Source: Pseudomonadota bacterium
GTDB taxonomy: Bacteria > Pseudomonadota > Gammaproteobacteria > Steroidobacterales > Steroidobacteraceae
Length of the DNA stretch: 64,000 nucleotides
Reading direction: 5' to 3'
Assembly: GCA_025357635.1 (NCBI GenBank)
Contig: JANXOV010000042.1
Location: 93,869 to 157,868 of the forward strand
Of this stretch, positions 48,528 through 59,404 are shown piece by piece. Every line of letters begins with the position of its first letter. The stretch's first letter is position 1. The notes beneath the pieces are model-generated. The model made no database searches, had not been told where the DNA came from, and saw only the letters and a list, made by a program, of their open reading frames with translations. Made by a program: the position numbers and the translations under genes.

Positions 48528-50207
48528 ATGCCCGCACAGGCCAAGCCCCGCATCATTCGCTCGCCGCGCGGCACGCAGCTGCATGCGCGCCAATGGACCA
48601 CCGAAGCGCCGCTGCGCATGCTCATGAACAACCTCGATCCGGAGGTGGCCGAGAATCCCAACGAGCTGGTCGTGTACGGCGGCATCGGCCGCGCGGCGCG
48701 CAACTGGGAATGCTACGACCGTATCGTGGAAACGCTGAAAAAGCTCAGCGACGATGAGACGCTGCTGATCCAATCCGGCAAGCCGGTGGGTGTGTTCAAG
48801 ACGCACAGCGACGCGCCGCGCGTGCTCATCGCCAATTCCAACCTCGTGCCGCATTGGGCGACCTGGGAACACTTCAACGAATTGGACCGCAAGGGTCTTG
48901 CCATGTACGGCCAGATGACCGCAGGTTCCTGGATCTATATCGGCAGCCAGGGCATCGTACAGGGCACTTACGAAACCTTCGCCGAACTGGGCCGCAAGCA
49001 TTTCGGCGGCCAGCTGGCGGGGAGGTGGATATTCACCGCCGGCCTGGGTGGAATGGGCGGCGCGCAGCCGCTGGCCGCGACCATGGCCGGCGCCAGCATG
49101 CTGGCCGTGGAATGCCGCCAAAGCAGCATCGACAAGCGGCTGGAGACTCGCTACGTCGATGTGCAGGCGCCCACGTTGGATGCAGCGCTGGCGCTGTTGA
49201 ACAAGGCGCGGCAGGACAACAAGCCACTGTCGGTCGCGCTGCGCGCCAATGTGGTGGACGTGCTGGCGGAACTTCTCGAGCGCGGCATCACGCCCGATGC
49301 GCTCACCGATCAAACTTCCGCGCACGATCCGGTCAATGGCTACCTGCCGCAGGGCTGGAGCGTCGCGCAATGGGATGAGCGCCGCGTGGCCGATCCGGCC
49401 GGCACGGCGGCGGCCGCGAAGGGCTCGATGGCGCGGCATGTGGAATACCTGCTGCGCTTCAAGCAGCGCGGCCTGCCCGTGTTCGACTACGGCAACAATA
49501 TCCGCCAGGTCGCGAAGGAAGCCGGCGTGGCGCGCGCCTTCGACATTCCAGGATTCGTTCCCGAGTACATTCGTCCGCTGTTCTGCCGCGGCATCGGTCC
49601 GTTCCGCTGGGCGGCACTTTCCGGCGACCCGGAGGACATCTACAAGACCGATGCGAAAGTCAAAGAACTCATCCCCGATGATGCGCATTTGCATCATTGG
49701 CTGGACATGGCGCGTGAGCGCATCCAATTCCAGGGACTGCCGGCGCGCATCTGCTGGGTGGGGCTGGGTCAGCGCCATCGGCTGGGGCTCGCCTTCAACG
49801 AGATGGTCGCCAGCGGCGAGTTGTCGGCGCCGGTGGTGATCGGCCGCGATCACCTGGATTCGGGCTCGGTGGCAAGCCCGAACCGCGAGACCGAAGCCAT
49901 GCTCGATGGCTCCGATGCGGTCTCCGACTGGCCGCTGCTCAACGCCTTGTTGAACACAGCCAGCGGCGCCACCTGGGTGTCGCTGCATCATGGCGGCGGC
50001 GTCGGCATGGGCTTTTCGCAGCATTCAGGTGTGGTCATCGTCTGCGACGGCACGCCGGCCGCGGCGCGGCGCATCGAGCGGGTGCTGTGGAACGACCCGG
50101 GGACCGGCGTCATGCGGCACGCCGACGCCGGGTACGACATCGCACTGCAGTGCGCGCGCGAGCACTCGCTGAACCTGCCGATGCTCACCGGCAAGGCGGC
50201 GCCATGA
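48528..50207 (+). CDS. hutU: Urocanate hydratase
   Basis: A 559-residue NAD-dependent enzyme that converts urocanate to imidazolonepropionate. Family blocks: [55 protein letters not shown], RIDHxxE-type NAD contacts and the C-terminal [15 protein letters not shown]. The start is ATG 48528 with AAGGAG upstream. The stop overlaps the hutH start by 4 nt (ATGA). Confidence 0.97.
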   Translation: MPAQAKPRIIRSPRGTQLHARQWTTEAPLRMLMNNLDPEVAENPNELVVYGGIGRAARNWECYDRIVETLKKLSDDETLLIQSGKPVGVFKTHSDAPRVLIANSNLVPHWATWEHFNELDRKGLAMYGQMTAGSWIYIGSQGIVQGTYETFAELGRKHFGGQLAGRWIFTAGLGGMGGAQPLAATMAGASMLAVECRQSSIDKRLETRYVDVQAPTLDAALALLNKARQDNKPLSVALRANVVDVLAELLERGITPDALTDQTSAHDPVNGYLPQGWSVAQWDERRVADPAGTAAAAKGSMARHVEYLLRFKQRGLPVFDYGNNIRQVAKEAGVARAFDIPGFVPEYIRPLFCRGIGPFRWAALSGDPEDIYKTDAKVKELIPDDAHLHHWLDMARERIQFQGLPARICWVGLGQRHRLGLAFNEMVASGELSAPVVIGRDHLDSGSVASPNRETEAMLDGSDAVSDWPLLNALLNTASGATWVSLHHGGGVGMGFSQHSGVVIVCDGTPAAARRIERVLWNDPGTGVMRHADAGYDIALQCAREHSLNLPMLTGKAAP

Positions 50208-51745
50208 GCGCGCCACGCGGCCGCGTATCCGCGCTGCGCGCCGGCGCACTGACGCTCGAAGCGTTGCGCGCCGCGTATCGCGACACCACCAGCATGAACC
50301 TCTCCAGCGCTGACCTTGGCCGCGTACGCCGCTCGCGCGCGGTGATCGAGGGCCTGATCGCGCGCGGCGAAACCGCCTACGGCGTCAACACGGGCTTCGG
50401 TTCGCTCGCCAGTGAGCGGATCTCGGCGGCCGACCTCGCGCAGCTGCAACACAATCTGGTGCTCTCACACGCCGCCGGCACCGGCGAACCACTGCCCGAT
50501 GATGTCGTGCGCTTGATCCTGGTGCTGAAGATCGCCAGCCTTGCGCAGGGCTATTCCGGCGTGCGGCCGCAGACGCTGCGGGCGCTGCAGGCACTGCTGC
50601 GTGCACACGTCTATCCGGTGATTCCGGGCCAGGGCTCGGTGGGTGCTTCCGGCGACCTGGCGCCGCTGGCGCATCTGTCGGCGGTACTGCTGGGCGTGGG
50701 CGAAGTACGGCACGAGGGTCGCGTGTTGGGCGCGCGCCGCGGACTGGAAATCGCGGGACTCCAGCCCCTCAGGCTCGCGGCCAAGGAAGGCCTGGCGCTG
50801 CTCAACGGCACCCAAGTCTCCACGGCGCTCGCGCTCGCGGGGCTGTTCGCCATCGAAAATGTCTTTGCCGGCGCCCTGCTCACCGGCGCCATGTCGGTTG
50901 ATGCCATGAAAGGGAGCGACGCGCCCTTCGATGCACGCATCCATGCCGTGCGGCGCCAGCCCGGCCAGATCGAGGTGGCCGCGCAACTGCGCTCCCTCCT
51001 GCGCGGCAGCCGCATCCGCGCCTCGCACGTGGACTGCTCGCGCGTGCAGGATCCCTATTCGCTCCGCTGCCAGCCGCAGGTCATGGGCGCCTGCCTCGAT
51101 CTGCTGCGCGCGGCCGGCGCCACGCTGCTGCGCGAAGCGAACGCCGTCACGGACAACCCGCTGGTATTTGCGCGCGACGACGAGGTGCTGTCCGGGGGCA
51201 ACTTTCACGCCGAACCCGTGGCCTTCGCGGCCGACCAGCTCGCCCTGGCGATCGCCGAAGTCGGTTCGATTGCCGAACGCCGCATCGCGCTGCTGGTTGA
51301 CACCAAGATGAGCGGCCTGCCCGCCTACCTGGTCGCCAACAGCGGCGTGAATTCCGGGTTCATGGTGGCGCAGGTCACCGCCGCGGCGCTGGCTTCGGAA
51401 AACAAGTCGCTGGCGCATCCGGCCAGCGTCGACAGCATTCCGACCTCGGCCAACCAGGAGGACCACGTGTCGATGGCCACCTATGCGGCGCGGCGCCTGT
51501 TGGCGATGGCCGGCAACGCAGCGGGCATCATCGCCATCGAATTGCTGGCCGCGGCGCAGGGCCTGGATTTCCATCGCCCGCTGCGCAGTTCAGCTGCACT
51601 GGAAGCGGTGCACCGGTTGCTGCGCCGGAACGTGCCCGTGCTCAAGCGCGACCGTTACTTTGCGCCGGACATTGCCGCCGCGCGTACCCTCATCACCGGC
51701 GGCGCACTGCGCGAACACGTCGCGTCGCGCCTGTTCGCGCGGTGA
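50204..51745 (+). CDS. hutH: Histidine ammonia-lyase
   Basis: A 513-residue lyase that deaminates histidine to urocanate. The self-forming MIO cofactor comes from Ala148-Ser149-Gly150 in [16 protein letters not shown]. The start is 50204, overlapping hutU by 4 nt; the frame is open upstream inside hutU. The stop overlaps the hutG GTG start by 4 nt. Length matches the family (about 510). Confidence 0.96.
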   Translation: MSAPRGRVSALRAGALTLEALRAAYRDTTSMNLSSADLGRVRRSRAVIEGLIARGETAYGVNTGFGSLASERISAADLAQLQHNLVLSHAAGTGEPLPDDVVRLILVLKIASLAQGYSGVRPQTLRALQALLRAHVYPVIPGQGSVGASGDLAPLAHLSAVLLGVGEVRHEGRVLGARRGLEIAGLQPLRLAAKEGLALLNGTQVSTALALAGLFAIENVFAGALLTGAMSVDAMKGSDAPFDARIHAVRRQPGQIEVAAQLRSLLRGSRIRASHVDCSRVQDPYSLRCQPQVMGACLDLLRAAGATLLREANAVTDNPLVFARDDEVLSGGNFHAEPVAFAADQLALAIAEVGSIAERRIALLVDTKMSGLPAYLVANSGVNSGFMVAQVTAAALASENKSLAHPASVDSIPTSANQEDHVSMATYAARRLLAMAGNAAGIIAIELLAAAQGLDFHRPLRSSAALEAVHRLLRRNVPVLKRDRYFAPDIAAARTLITGGALREHVASRLFAR

Positions 51746-52536
51746 CCCACACGCTCGTAATGGGCACCACGCCGCTGATCATCAGCGTGCCCCATGCCGG
51801 CACGGGATTGCCGCCGGAGCTTGTCCCGCAGCTCACGCCGCGCGCGCTCGCGATGCCGGATACCGACTGGCATGTGGCCGAGCTCTACGACTTCGCGCCC
51901 GCATTGGGCGCAACGATGATCGTCGCGAGCCACTCGCGCTACCTGATCGACCTGAACCGGCCGCCCGACGACGCGGCGCTCTACAGCGCCGCGCCGCAAA
52001 CCGGCCTGTGCCCGACGCAAAGCTTTGCCGGCGAGCCACTCTACCTCGATGGCCGCGGGTCGCTCACCGCTGCCGAGATCGCGCGGCGCCGGGCACAGTA
52101 CTGGGAGCCCTACCACGCCGCGTTGCGCGCCCGGCTAGAGGCGACGCGCGCGCGCTTCGGCTATGCCGTGTTGCTCGACGCACATTCGATCCGCAGTGTC
52201 GTGCCGCGGCTGTTCGCCGACCGCTTGCCGGACATCAACGTCGGCACGTACGACGGCCGTTCCTGCTCCGGCCGGGTCAACGAGACGCTGGGGCAGGTGC
52301 TTACCGCCGCACCGCGCTGGTCGCATGTGTTCGACGGCCGTTTCAAGGGCGGGCATATCACGCGCCACTACGGTGAGCCGGCGCGCAGCGTGCACGCCTT
52401 GCAGATCGAACTGGCGCAATCCAGCTACATGGACGAGTCGGGCACAGCTTACGACGCGCAACGCGCGGAGCCGCTGCGGGAACTGTTGCGGAACATCGTC
52501 GAGTCATTGATCGCGCTGCCGCTCGCGGCAGGTTGA
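51742..52536 (+). CDS. hutG: N-formylglutamate deformylase
   Basis: A 264-residue zinc hydrolase of the formylglutamate amidohydrolase family, yielding glutamate and formate as the last hut step. Conserved blocks: [40 protein letters not shown]. The start is GTG 51742, overlapping the hutH stop. It converges with the esterase gene 17 nt downstream. Confidence 0.94.
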   Translation: MTHTLVMGTTPLIISVPHAGTGLPPELVPQLTPRALAMPDTDWHVAELYDFAPALGATMIVASHSRYLIDLNRPPDDAALYSAAPQTGLCPTQSFAGEPLYLDGRGSLTAAEIARRRAQYWEPYHAALRARLEATRARFGYAVLLDAHSIRSVVPRLFADRLPDINVGTYDGRSCSGRVNETLGQVLTAAPRWSHVFDGRFKGGHITRHYGEPARSVHALQIELAQSSYMDESGTAYDAQRAEPLRELLRNIVESLIALPLAAG

Positions 52537-52553
52537 GTGGAGCGCCGGCGCGC

Positions 52554-53585
52554 TCAGGATCGATCGAAGAAATCCAGGATCAGCTTCCACGACCACGCAA
52601 ATGCATAGTCGTGGCCCATGTTCGCGCGGCAATCGAGCACCGCGGGCCAGCGCGCGCCTTTCACGGGGCAGTAGCTCCGGCAATCGGCAGGACTCCCGGC
52701 GCGCCCGAACGGCACTTCCTTGTTGGCCGCGGCGCAACCCGCGGCGACGGACCAGGATTTCACGATGGCCGTCGCGCCGGTGTAGTAGTAACGCTCGCCG
52801 TCATTCGAACTCGTCGTATACGCCGCGTCGTCCCAGGCGCCTGGCGGAACGATCGGGTCACTGGTCCCGGTGATCAGGATCGCCCGCCGGCCGCCCTTCC
52901 TGCCCGGACCGGCGAGATAGCCACGGTGCGGCAGTCCGATCAGGGCCGCGATGGCGCGGAAGGTCGGTGCACTTGACGGGTTCTGTCCTAACTCCCAGGT
53001 GAACATCCCGCCGGTCGAGCCGCCGGCGGCGTATATATGCGTCGGGTCGATGCACAGCCTGGCCTTGAGGTGGCGCACCAGCGCCAGCGTGAAGGCAACG
53101 TCGTCGTCCTGGCATTGCGTCCACGAACACGTGTTGCGCGCGATGCCGGACTTACAGGATGGAAACGTGTAGTCAGGCGTCGTGACGGGATTGCAGGTCG
53201 TAGCGGTATCACCGGCGGATGCGGGGTTGACGCCATCGCCGTCGAGACCGGTTGCGGAGCCGGGAAAGGTCCAGGAATTCCGGCTGTAGTCCGGAGCGCC
53301 GGAACCCAGGCCGCGCGGCCCCACCAGGACGTAACCGCGCCTCCGGGCCTCGTTGATGACGTTGGGGTCGTCCATGAACTCGCCCTCATCGCCCCCCCAG
53401 CCGTGAAATACGACGACCAGGCGCGCTGGCGCATCGCGCTTGTAGCTGGGCGGCACGTAGAGACGGAAGGTCCGCGCGATACTACTAACGGGCAGTGTGT
53501 AGGTGCCGCTGTTAAGGCCGGGGCCGCCACATCCTGATTCCTGCGCGCCGACAGCAAGTGAGCACGCAGCAAGGCCGGCAACCAC
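52554..53585 (-). CDS. Exported PHB-depolymerase/feruloyl-esterase-like hydrolase
   Basis: A 343-residue alpha/beta hydrolase with a signal-like N-terminus (VAGLAACSLAVGAQ). Catalytic Ser in AAGGSTGGMFTW, Asp in ITGTSDPIVPPG and His in CRANMGHDYAFAW. The oxyanion region is VVFHGWGGDEGEF. Several cysteines (CNPVTT, CKSG, CSWTQC, CAAANK, CRSYCPV, CRAN) point to disulfides and a periplasmic or secreted location. It belongs with LpqC-type esterases. The start is GTG 53585 and could lie slightly upstream. Substrate unknown. Confidence 0.82.
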   Translation of the reverse strand: MVAGLAACSLAVGAQESGCGGPGLNSGTYTLPVSSIARTFRLYVPPSYKRDAPARLVVVFHGWGGDEGEFMDDPNVINEARRRGYVLVGPRGLGSGAPDYSRNSWTFPGSATGLDGDGVNPASAGDTATTCNPVTTPDYTFPSCKSGIARNTCSWTQCQDDDVAFTLALVRHLKARLCIDPTHIYAAGGSTGGMFTWELGQNPSSAPTFRAIAALIGLPHRGYLAGPGRKGGRRAILITGTSDPIVPPGAWDDAAYTTSSNDGERYYYTGATAIVKSWSVAAGCAAANKEVPFGRAGSPADCRSYCPVKGARWPAVLDCRANMGHDYAFAWSWKLILDFFDRS

Positions 53586-53611
53586 TCCGGCTCGCGCAGC
53601 AATTGATGGCC

Positions 53612-54169
53612 TCAGTACCAGGCTGCTATCCAGAACCCCACGCCAGTGAGCGCACTCAGGCCGGAAATCACCAGCAACCAGCGCTGGCGCGTCAGCACGG
53701 TGAGCGCGGCCAGCGCGATGGCCACCTGTACGAGCGCAAGGGCCTGCGCCAGGTGATGGTGTGGTTTGAATGCCCGTGCGCTTGCGGCGTCCGCAGCCCT
53801 GGCTTCGTCGTCGAACGTTCTGGCCGCTTTCTGGATGTCGGCCTTCTCATCAGCGTAGCGCCGGGCTTCGGCGGCCAGGGCGGCGCGCTCAGCTCCAGAG
53901 GCGCCGGCCGCATGCTCGATGATGACTTGCTTGATACCCTTGGCCTGGTAGTAGGCCCATTGATCCGAGGCTTCGGACTTCTTCAGGATCGCCTCGTTCT
54001 TGAGCTCGAGTCCGAGCGATTCGCTGCCGGCGTTCTGGTAGGCGATGATCGCGCCGATGGTGGCGAGCACCGCGGTGAACATGGCCACCCAACGGCCCAG
54101 CGAATTTTCGTGCGCAGCGTGCTCCACCGCGTGGTCATGCTGGCCGTGAACTTCAAATTCTTCACTCAT
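53612..54169 (-). CDS. DUF4337 family membrane protein
   Basis: A 185-residue protein with a histidine-rich N-terminus (HGQHDHAVEHAAHEN), a first membrane helix (VAMFTAVLATIGAIIAY), a charged, Ala/Glu-rich coiled-coil-like middle (about 60-135) and two membrane helices at the C-terminus (LAQALALVQVAIALAALTVL and LLVISGLSALTGVGFWIAA). This is the DUF4337 layout; function unknown. It lies 34 nt after the GH15 gene. Confidence 0.82.
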   Translation of the reverse strand: MSEEFEVHGQHDHAVEHAAHENSLGRWVAMFTAVLATIGAIIAYQNAGSESLGLELKNEAILKKSEASDQWAYYQAKGIKQVIIEHAAGASGAERAALAAEARRYADEKADIQKAARTFDDEARAADAASARAFKPHHHLAQALALVQVAIALAALTVLTRQRWLLVISGLSALTGVGFWIAAWY

Positions 54170-54203
54170 GGCGTTGCAGATTATCCTTGTCGCCGCGGGA
54201 AGA

Positions 54204-56570
54204 TCAAACCACCGCCACCAGGAAGTCCACGCCTTCCCAGCGCGCCGCGTCGGTCCAATAGGGCGTGAAGGTCACGCGCGCGCCGGCGGGCAGCGCCGCG
54301 GTGGGCACATCGAAAAAATGCGTGCCCAGGCCACTCGGGCGGGTGTCGCTGTCCTGGCTGCTATGCCATCCATCGACCGTCCAGCGGATGCGCGCTGGCG
54401 CAAGCAGTTCGACGCGCAGCGTACAACCGGCGGGCAGCTCACGCAGCTTCTGGTTGAAGCGCCAGCCGCGCAATTTCGATCCGGTCTGCTGTACGGCGTA
54501 GCGCTGCCAGGCCTGCGGCGGCATATCGAACACGCGCCCATCGCCGAGCGAGCGCACCAGCTTGAGATACTCGGCGTGCGCCCAAACCAGTGGCATGGCC
54601 GAACCCGCGGGTTGGCCGAAAAACAGTTCGTGTCCGGGAATGTCGGCAGTGTCCCAGCTCTGCTCAGGGAGCAGGCCGCCCGGCCCCGCCATGGCTTCAA
54701 AGCTCCGTTGCAGCACCGCCGCCGCAGCGCGGTCGCCGCGCGCCAGTTCGTAGTGGGCGCGCTCGCCGCTCAGCAGTGGCCACAGCCGTCCGATGCCGGT
54801 GCCATTGAAGGGTGAACCGTCAGCGTGCTCGCCGTAACCGTCCGCGGTATAGCGATGCCAGGCCGGGCCGCAGGGCAGCTGTACCTTGAGCTCGGCATCG
54901 ATGACTTTGAGGGTATTGAGGATGCGCGGGTCGGCGGCGGCGCGCAGGCCGAAGCGCACCAGTGCGAGCGCGTCGGTGGCGACGATCTCATCGGCGCGAC
55001 GCCGCGTCTCGCCTTCCGGGCGATTCCTGATGTCGATGAGCTCATCGGCATCATTACTGTCACCCTCGGCGATACGCACGTAATAGCCATCGACGCCGCA
55101 CTTGCGGGCCAGCGGGGTATCGGTCACGTACAGCCAGCGTTCGATCTGCGCATTCCAGCTGTCGGCGGTGTCGCGCAAATACGGCGCCAGTTCCGGCTCG
55201 CCAGCCTTCTGCGCGTACTCGGCCGCGACCAGCAGCGCAGCGATTTCCGCTGCGAGCGTATAAGGTGTGTAACCACCGTCTTCTTCCCAGCGATCCTGCG
55301 GCGTCACCGCGCCGTTGCACACCAGGAACGCCGCGGCCGCGCGCACCATCGGCCAGAAGCGCTGCGTCGCCAGGTCCTCGGGCAGCAGCGCGCCTTCGCG
55401 TGCAGCGAGATCCAACAGCAGGATCGGCAATGCCGTCTCGTCCATCTGCAGACCCTGCCAATAGGCCTTGCCGTCGACCCACATGTTCTGCGGCCAATGC
55501 CCGTCGGCGTGCTGCGTGGTCGCGAGGTATACCAGCGCCTCGCGCGCATCGGGTTTGGCGCCGGCGGCCAGCAAGCCGCCCGCGGACTGCACCATGTCGC
55601 GCGGCCACACCAGGTGGTAGCCGCCGAGGTCGCCGTCGCCCTTGGAAAACCCCCACGGCACGGCCAGGCTCGCGAGCATCGCGCCGGGGATGAGTTTCGA
55701 CTCATGGGTCTTGATCACGGCCGTGCTGACGGCCGAGAGCGCGCCGCGCGGCGCGGCGGCGCAGCGCGACTGCCAGCGCTCCCAGGGTTGCACGTAGCGC
55801 TTGAGCAGCACCGGGAAACCTTCCTCGAGCGAAGCGCGTGCCTGGTACCCGGCCTCTTCTGCGTCGCGCCCGACGGCAATGGCCAGCACGGTTTCCCCGT
55901 CGTGGAGCGACAGTTCACCGACCAGCGCGACATTGCCATTCTCGGCCCGCGTGTATGGCCACTGGAGCGAGCCGTGCGCCATCAGGTCCTGCCAGCCGTC
56001 CGACACGCCCACGAACCCAACCGAGCGGGCGCCGAATCCGCCAGCGGACATCAGGCACAGCGCGCGATCAGCGCGCGCGGCAAACAATCCCGGATTGCCG
56101 CGATAGTCGCCGAGCCAGGCGGTATTGCCGGCGCCGTAATTGCCAAGGTGCGGCGCCAGCAGCACGTACACCCGGTAGTCCTCCGCGTCGCCCTTGAGCG
56201 CCGCGAACTTCAGCCGCACCAGCAGCACCGGCCGATCGGCGTCGGTGATGATTTCGGTCTGCAGGCGAAACCGCCCCTGCAGGCACTCACTCCCGACGGC
56301 GTAGTAAGGCACGCCGGGATGTGGGCAGCGGGTCAGGTGCCGGGCGTGGCGCTTGATCTCGGCGACGAAGCCGTCGGGGCCCACGATGAGGAACCCCACG
56401 TCGCGCGTAGCCGCCTCGTCGATGCGCGGCGCGTAGATCTCGTTGATGATGCCGTGCGAAAGCGTGAACCAGATGGGGCTCCCGCCCAGCGCGGTGCCCA
56501 CGCCGCTCTTCGCGGCCGAAGTCCAACGGCCGGGGATCCCCGGTCCTCCGGGTGCCAGATTTTCACTCAC
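54204..56570 (-). CDS. GH15 glucoamylase-type alpha-glucosidase
   Basis: A 788-residue enzyme with an N-terminal beta-sandwich (about 1-260) and an (alpha/alpha)6 barrel. The barrel shows GGYHLVWPRDMVQSAGGLLA, the general acid Glu in QDRWEEDGGYTPYT and the catalytic base Glu in LLPEQSWDTADIPG, as in bacterial GH15 glucoamylases that cut glucose from alpha-1,4/1,6-glucans. No signal peptide is visible, so it probably acts on cytoplasmic maltodextrin or glycogen. A short C-terminal domain follows. malQ is nearby. Confidence 0.92.
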   Translation of the reverse strand: MSENLAPGGPGIPGRWTSAAKSGVGTALGGSPIWFTLSHGIINEIYAPRIDEAATRDVGFLIVGPDGFVAEIKRHARHLTRCPHPGVPYYAVGSECLQGRFRLQTEIITDADRPVLLVRLKFAALKGDAEDYRVYVLLAPHLGNYGAGNTAWLGDYRGNPGLFAARADRALCLMSAGGFGARSVGFVGVSDGWQDLMAHGSLQWPYTRAENGNVALVGELSLHDGETVLAIAVGRDAEEAGYQARASLEEGFPVLLKRYVQPWERWQSRCAAAPRGALSAVSTAVIKTHESKLIPGAMLASLAVPWGFSKGDGDLGGYHLVWPRDMVQSAGGLLAAGAKPDAREALVYLATTQHADGHWPQNMWVDGKAYWQGLQMDETALPILLLDLAAREGALLPEDLATQRFWPMVRAAAAFLVCNGAVTPQDRWEEDGGYTPYTLAAEIAALLVAAEYAQKAGEPELAPYLRDTADSWNAQIERWLYVTDTPLARKCGVDGYYVRIAEGDSNDADELIDIRNRPEGETRRRADEIVATDALALVRFGLRAAADPRILNTLKVIDAELKVQLPCGPAWHRYTADGYGEHADGSPFNGTGIGRLWPLLSGERAHYELARGDRAAAAVLQRSFEAMAGPGGLLPEQSWDTADIPGHELFFGQPAGSAMPLVWAHAEYLKLVRSLGDGRVFDMPPQAWQRYAVQQTGSKLRGWRFNQKLRELPAGCTLRVELLAPARIRWTVDGWHSSQDSDTRPSGLGTHFFDVPTAALPAGARVTFTPYWTDAARWEGVDFLVAVV

Positions 56571-56594
56571 GACTGCGGACCTGCGCCATGACTG

Positions 56595-57377
56595 TCACCC
56601 GCCGTGCGCGAACTCGGGGTAGTCGCTCATGGCGCCGTCGCAGTACACCGTACTCCCGCTCATGTACGAGGCCATGCCGGATACCAGGAAGGTCGCGAGC
56701 CGCGCTACTTCAACCGGCTCCCCGATGCGGCCGAGCGGAATCTTGGTGAGCAAATCGCGCAGTGATTCCGGGTTGCTCCAGACGCTCTGGTTGATGAGCG
56801 TGCGAATTGCGCCCGGCGCCAGGCCCAATACCCTGACACCAAATGGCGCCGCTTCCTGCGCCAGCGTCTGGGTCAGCATCCCCAGGCCCGCCTTGCTGGC
56901 CGCATAGGCGCTGAAACCGCTCCAGGCGATGCGCTCGTGGACCGACGACATGTTGAGGATCACGCCGCTCCGCTGCGGCACCATGCGCTGCAGCGCGCCG
57001 CGCGCACACAGGAAGCTGCCGTACAGGTTTACGCTCAGCACCCGCTGCCACGCAACGGGATCCGCCTCCCAGGCCGGAGCGCGCGCACCATCAATGCCGG
57101 CATTGTTGACGAGCGTATCGATGCCGCCCCAACACCGATCCAGTTCGAGGTACATGGCCGCTACCTGTGCCGCGTCGCTGACATCCGCCTGGAGGCCGAT
57201 GGCATCCGTGCCGCTCGCACGCAACTCAGCCAGCAGCGCTTCGGTCGCTTCCGGGTGCGCAACGTAATTAACGGCAACGCGGGCGCCGCCGGCGGCCAAT
57301 TCACGGGCGACTGCCGCACCAATCCCTGAATTGGCGCCGGTCACCAGGATTCGCTGTCCGTCGAGTGTTACCTGCAT
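56595..57377 (-). CDS. Short-chain dehydrogenase (glucose-1-dehydrogenase-like)
   Basis: A 260-residue Rossmann-fold SDR with TGANSGIGAAVA (cofactor loop), NNAG, catalytic Ser in LNMSSVHER, Tyr-Lys in YAASK, and the C-terminal VYCDGAMSDYPEF. It resembles glucose 1-dehydrogenases, but SDR substrates cannot be assigned from sequence. It lies 24 nt upstream of the GH15 gene on the same strand, so glucose from that enzyme is a possible substrate. Confidence 0.88.
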   Translation of the reverse strand: MQVTLDGQRILVTGANSGIGAAVARELAAGGARVAVNYVAHPEATEALLAELRASGTDAIGLQADVSDAAQVAAMYLELDRCWGGIDTLVNNAGIDGARAPAWEADPVAWQRVLSVNLYGSFLCARGALQRMVPQRSGVILNMSSVHERIAWSGFSAYAASKAGLGMLTQTLAQEAAPFGVRVLGLAPGAIRTLINQSVWSNPESLRDLLTKIPLGRIGEPVEVARLATFLVSGMASYMSGSTVYCDGAMSDYPEFAHGG

Positions 57378-57561
57378 GGCACCGGTATCCTAGCAGGAGC
57401 GCAGGCGAGTCCCGCGCCGCCGTCCAGTATGGGGTTGAATACGTATGCATGCCCGTTGGCGGCCCCCGGCTCCCAGCTAGAATGTCCGCTGACGGCCGAT
57501 TAACTACCAACTTTAAAGCATTAATCGCCGAGCCGACCTGCTGCCGAGAGTACCCAGGATA

Positions 57562-59094
57562 ATGACGCGCTTTTCACGTGCCAGCGGGGTTCTCCTGCAC
57601 ATTACATCCCTGCCGGGTCCACACGGCTCGGGCGACTTCGGCGCGGATGCCTACCATTTCGTCGACTGGCTGGTCGCGGCAGGCCAGAGCATGTGGCAGA
57701 TCCTGCCGCTCGGGGGCATCGGCCCGGGAAACTCCCCGTACATGAGCAGTTCGGCGTTCGCCGGCAATGTGCTGATGATTGACCTGGCGGATCTGGCACA
57801 ACGCGGATGGCTGAACGATTCCGAGCTGCAGCCGGATGCGCGCTTCGCGGCGCGCCCGGTGGATTTTGACGCCGTGGTGCCGTTCCGCCTGGAGCGATTG
57901 GCGCTCGCCGCGCAGCGCTTTGCCGGCACTGCGGACCTGCGGCAGCATGCCGAGTTCAGCGGCTTCTGTGCACGGAATGCAAATTGGCTCGATGACTACG
58001 CCCTGTTCATGACGCTGGCCGAGCAGTTCGCGGGACGCGACTGGTGCGACTGGGAGGCGCCGCTGGCACGGCGCGAGCGGCGCGCCATGAAATCCGCCGT
58101 CGTCGAACATGGCGAGCGGATCGCCTTCTGGAAATTCTGCCAGTGGCGTTTCTTCAGCCAGCTGGCACGATTGCGCCGTTATGCCAACGAGCGCGGCGTC
58201 AAGATCGTCGGCGACGCGCCGATCTTCATCGCTCATCACAGCGCCGAGGTCTGGTCGCGGCCGGACCTGTTCTTGCTCGACGCGCACGGCCGGCCCAGTG
58301 TCGTCGCCGGCGTGCCACCCGACTATTTCAGCGAGACGGGCCAGCGCTGGGGAAATCCGCTGTACCGCTGGGATGCGCACGCCAGGGAAGGTTTCGCCTG
58401 GTGGCTCGAACGCATTCGCCGCAGTTTTGAAATGGTCGATATGCTGCGTATCGACCATTTCCGCGGCTTCGCCGCGCACTGGGAAATCCCGGCCAGCGAG
58501 CCCACTGCGATTCACGGCCAGTGGGTCAGCGCTCCTGGCGAAGCGTTGTTTGCCGCCATTTCCGCGGCGCTGGGCCCGCTGCCGATCATCGCCGAGGACC
58601 TCGGCGTGATCACGCCGGATGTGATCGCGCTGCGCCGCAAGTACCAGCTGCCGGGCATGTGCATCCTGCAGTTCGCCTGGGGCGAAGGCGGCGAGAAGCG
58701 TTTCCTGCCCCACAACCACGAGCGCGACTCGGTGGTCTACACGGGCACGCACGACAACGACACGAGCCTCGGCTGGTGGCAGACGGCACCCGAGGGCGAG
58801 CGCCATCATCTGCGCGAATACCTGACCACGGACGGACACGCGGTCAACTGGGACCTGATTCGCGCCGCCTACACCAGCGTGGCCAAGTTCATTGTGCTGC
58901 CGATGCAGGATCTGCTCGACCTGGGCAACGAGCACCGCATGAACTTTCCCGGCAAGAGCGAGGGCAACTGGAGCTGGCGTTTCCAGTGGCCGGACGTGGC
59001 CCCGGCCCTGGCCGCGCGGCTGCATCGCATGTGCGAGCTTTACCAGCGCGAGCCGCCCGCCAGCGGGCACCAGGAACTTCCGCAGCAGCGTTGA
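57562..59094 (+). CDS. malQ: 4-alpha-glucanotransferase (amylomaltase)
   Basis: A 510-residue GH77 enzyme that transfers maltooligosaccharide units. Blocks: SGVLLHITSLPGPHGSGDFG, WQILPLGGIGPGNSPYMSSS, nucleophile Asp in MLRIDHFRGFAAHWEIPA, acid/base Glu in IIAEDLGVITPDV, and TGTHDNDTSLGWW. It is divergent from the SDR. With the GH15 enzyme it forms a small alpha-glucan cluster. Confidence 0.95.
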   Translation: MTRFSRASGVLLHITSLPGPHGSGDFGADAYHFVDWLVAAGQSMWQILPLGGIGPGNSPYMSSSAFAGNVLMIDLADLAQRGWLNDSELQPDARFAARPVDFDAVVPFRLERLALAAQRFAGTADLRQHAEFSGFCARNANWLDDYALFMTLAEQFAGRDWCDWEAPLARRERRAMKSAVVEHGERIAFWKFCQWRFFSQLARLRRYANERGVKIVGDAPIFIAHHSAEVWSRPDLFLLDAHGRPSVVAGVPPDYFSETGQRWGNPLYRWDAHAREGFAWWLERIRRSFEMVDMLRIDHFRGFAAHWEIPASEPTAIHGQWVSAPGEALFAAISAALGPLPIIAEDLGVITPDVIALRRKYQLPGMCILQFAWGEGGEKRFLPHNHERDSVVYTGTHDNDTSLGWWQTAPEGERHHLREYLTTDGHAVNWDLIRAAYTSVAKFIVLPMQDLLDLGNEHRMNFPGKSEGNWSWRFQWPDVAPALAARLHRMCELYQREPPASGHQELPQQR

Positions 59095-59122
59095 TCCGTC
59101 AGCCAGCGCACCGGTCGTGCGG

Positions 59123-59404
59123 CTATTTCCAGACGTCGAGCACCGCCCTGAACTTGGCCGTAGCGGGCAGCTTTTCGTCGGAGACCGCCTCGAGCATGTC
59201 TGACAAGCGCCTCGACTTGAGGATGGTATAGAAGGTCACCGCGACCGTGGGGATGAGCACCAGCAGGAAATAGCCGAATTTCCGCGCCAAAGAGGCATCG
59301 GCCAGCGACAGCAGTGTGAACCGGCGTGTTGCTTTGACCAGGCACCAGCGTCGAAGGTTGACCAGGCCTAAATTCTCACATGCTGTTGATTGGCTGAGGA
59401 AAAC
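59123..59404 (-). pseudogene. Remnant of a membrane-protein gene (C-terminal end)
   Basis: An open frame of 93 codons ends DEKLPATAKFRAVLDVWK-stop and holds one convincing membrane helix (FGYFLLVLIPTVAVTFYTIL) followed by KSRRLSDMLEAVSDE. It has no ATG, GTG or TTG start ahead of the helix and is closed upstream by two consecutive TAA codons. It therefore looks like the tail of a larger gene left by rearrangement. The family was not recognised. Confidence 0.45.

Noticed and set aside
47420..50024. Long minus-strand frames opposite hutF, hutC and hutU (427 and 525 codons)
   Set aside because: Cross the boundaries of several real genes and the HutC operator region; no family resemblance.
54825..59070. 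Long frames opposite the GH15 gene (588 codons) and malQ (498 codons)
   Set aside because: Shadows of catalytic-motif-bearing genes; no independent evidence.
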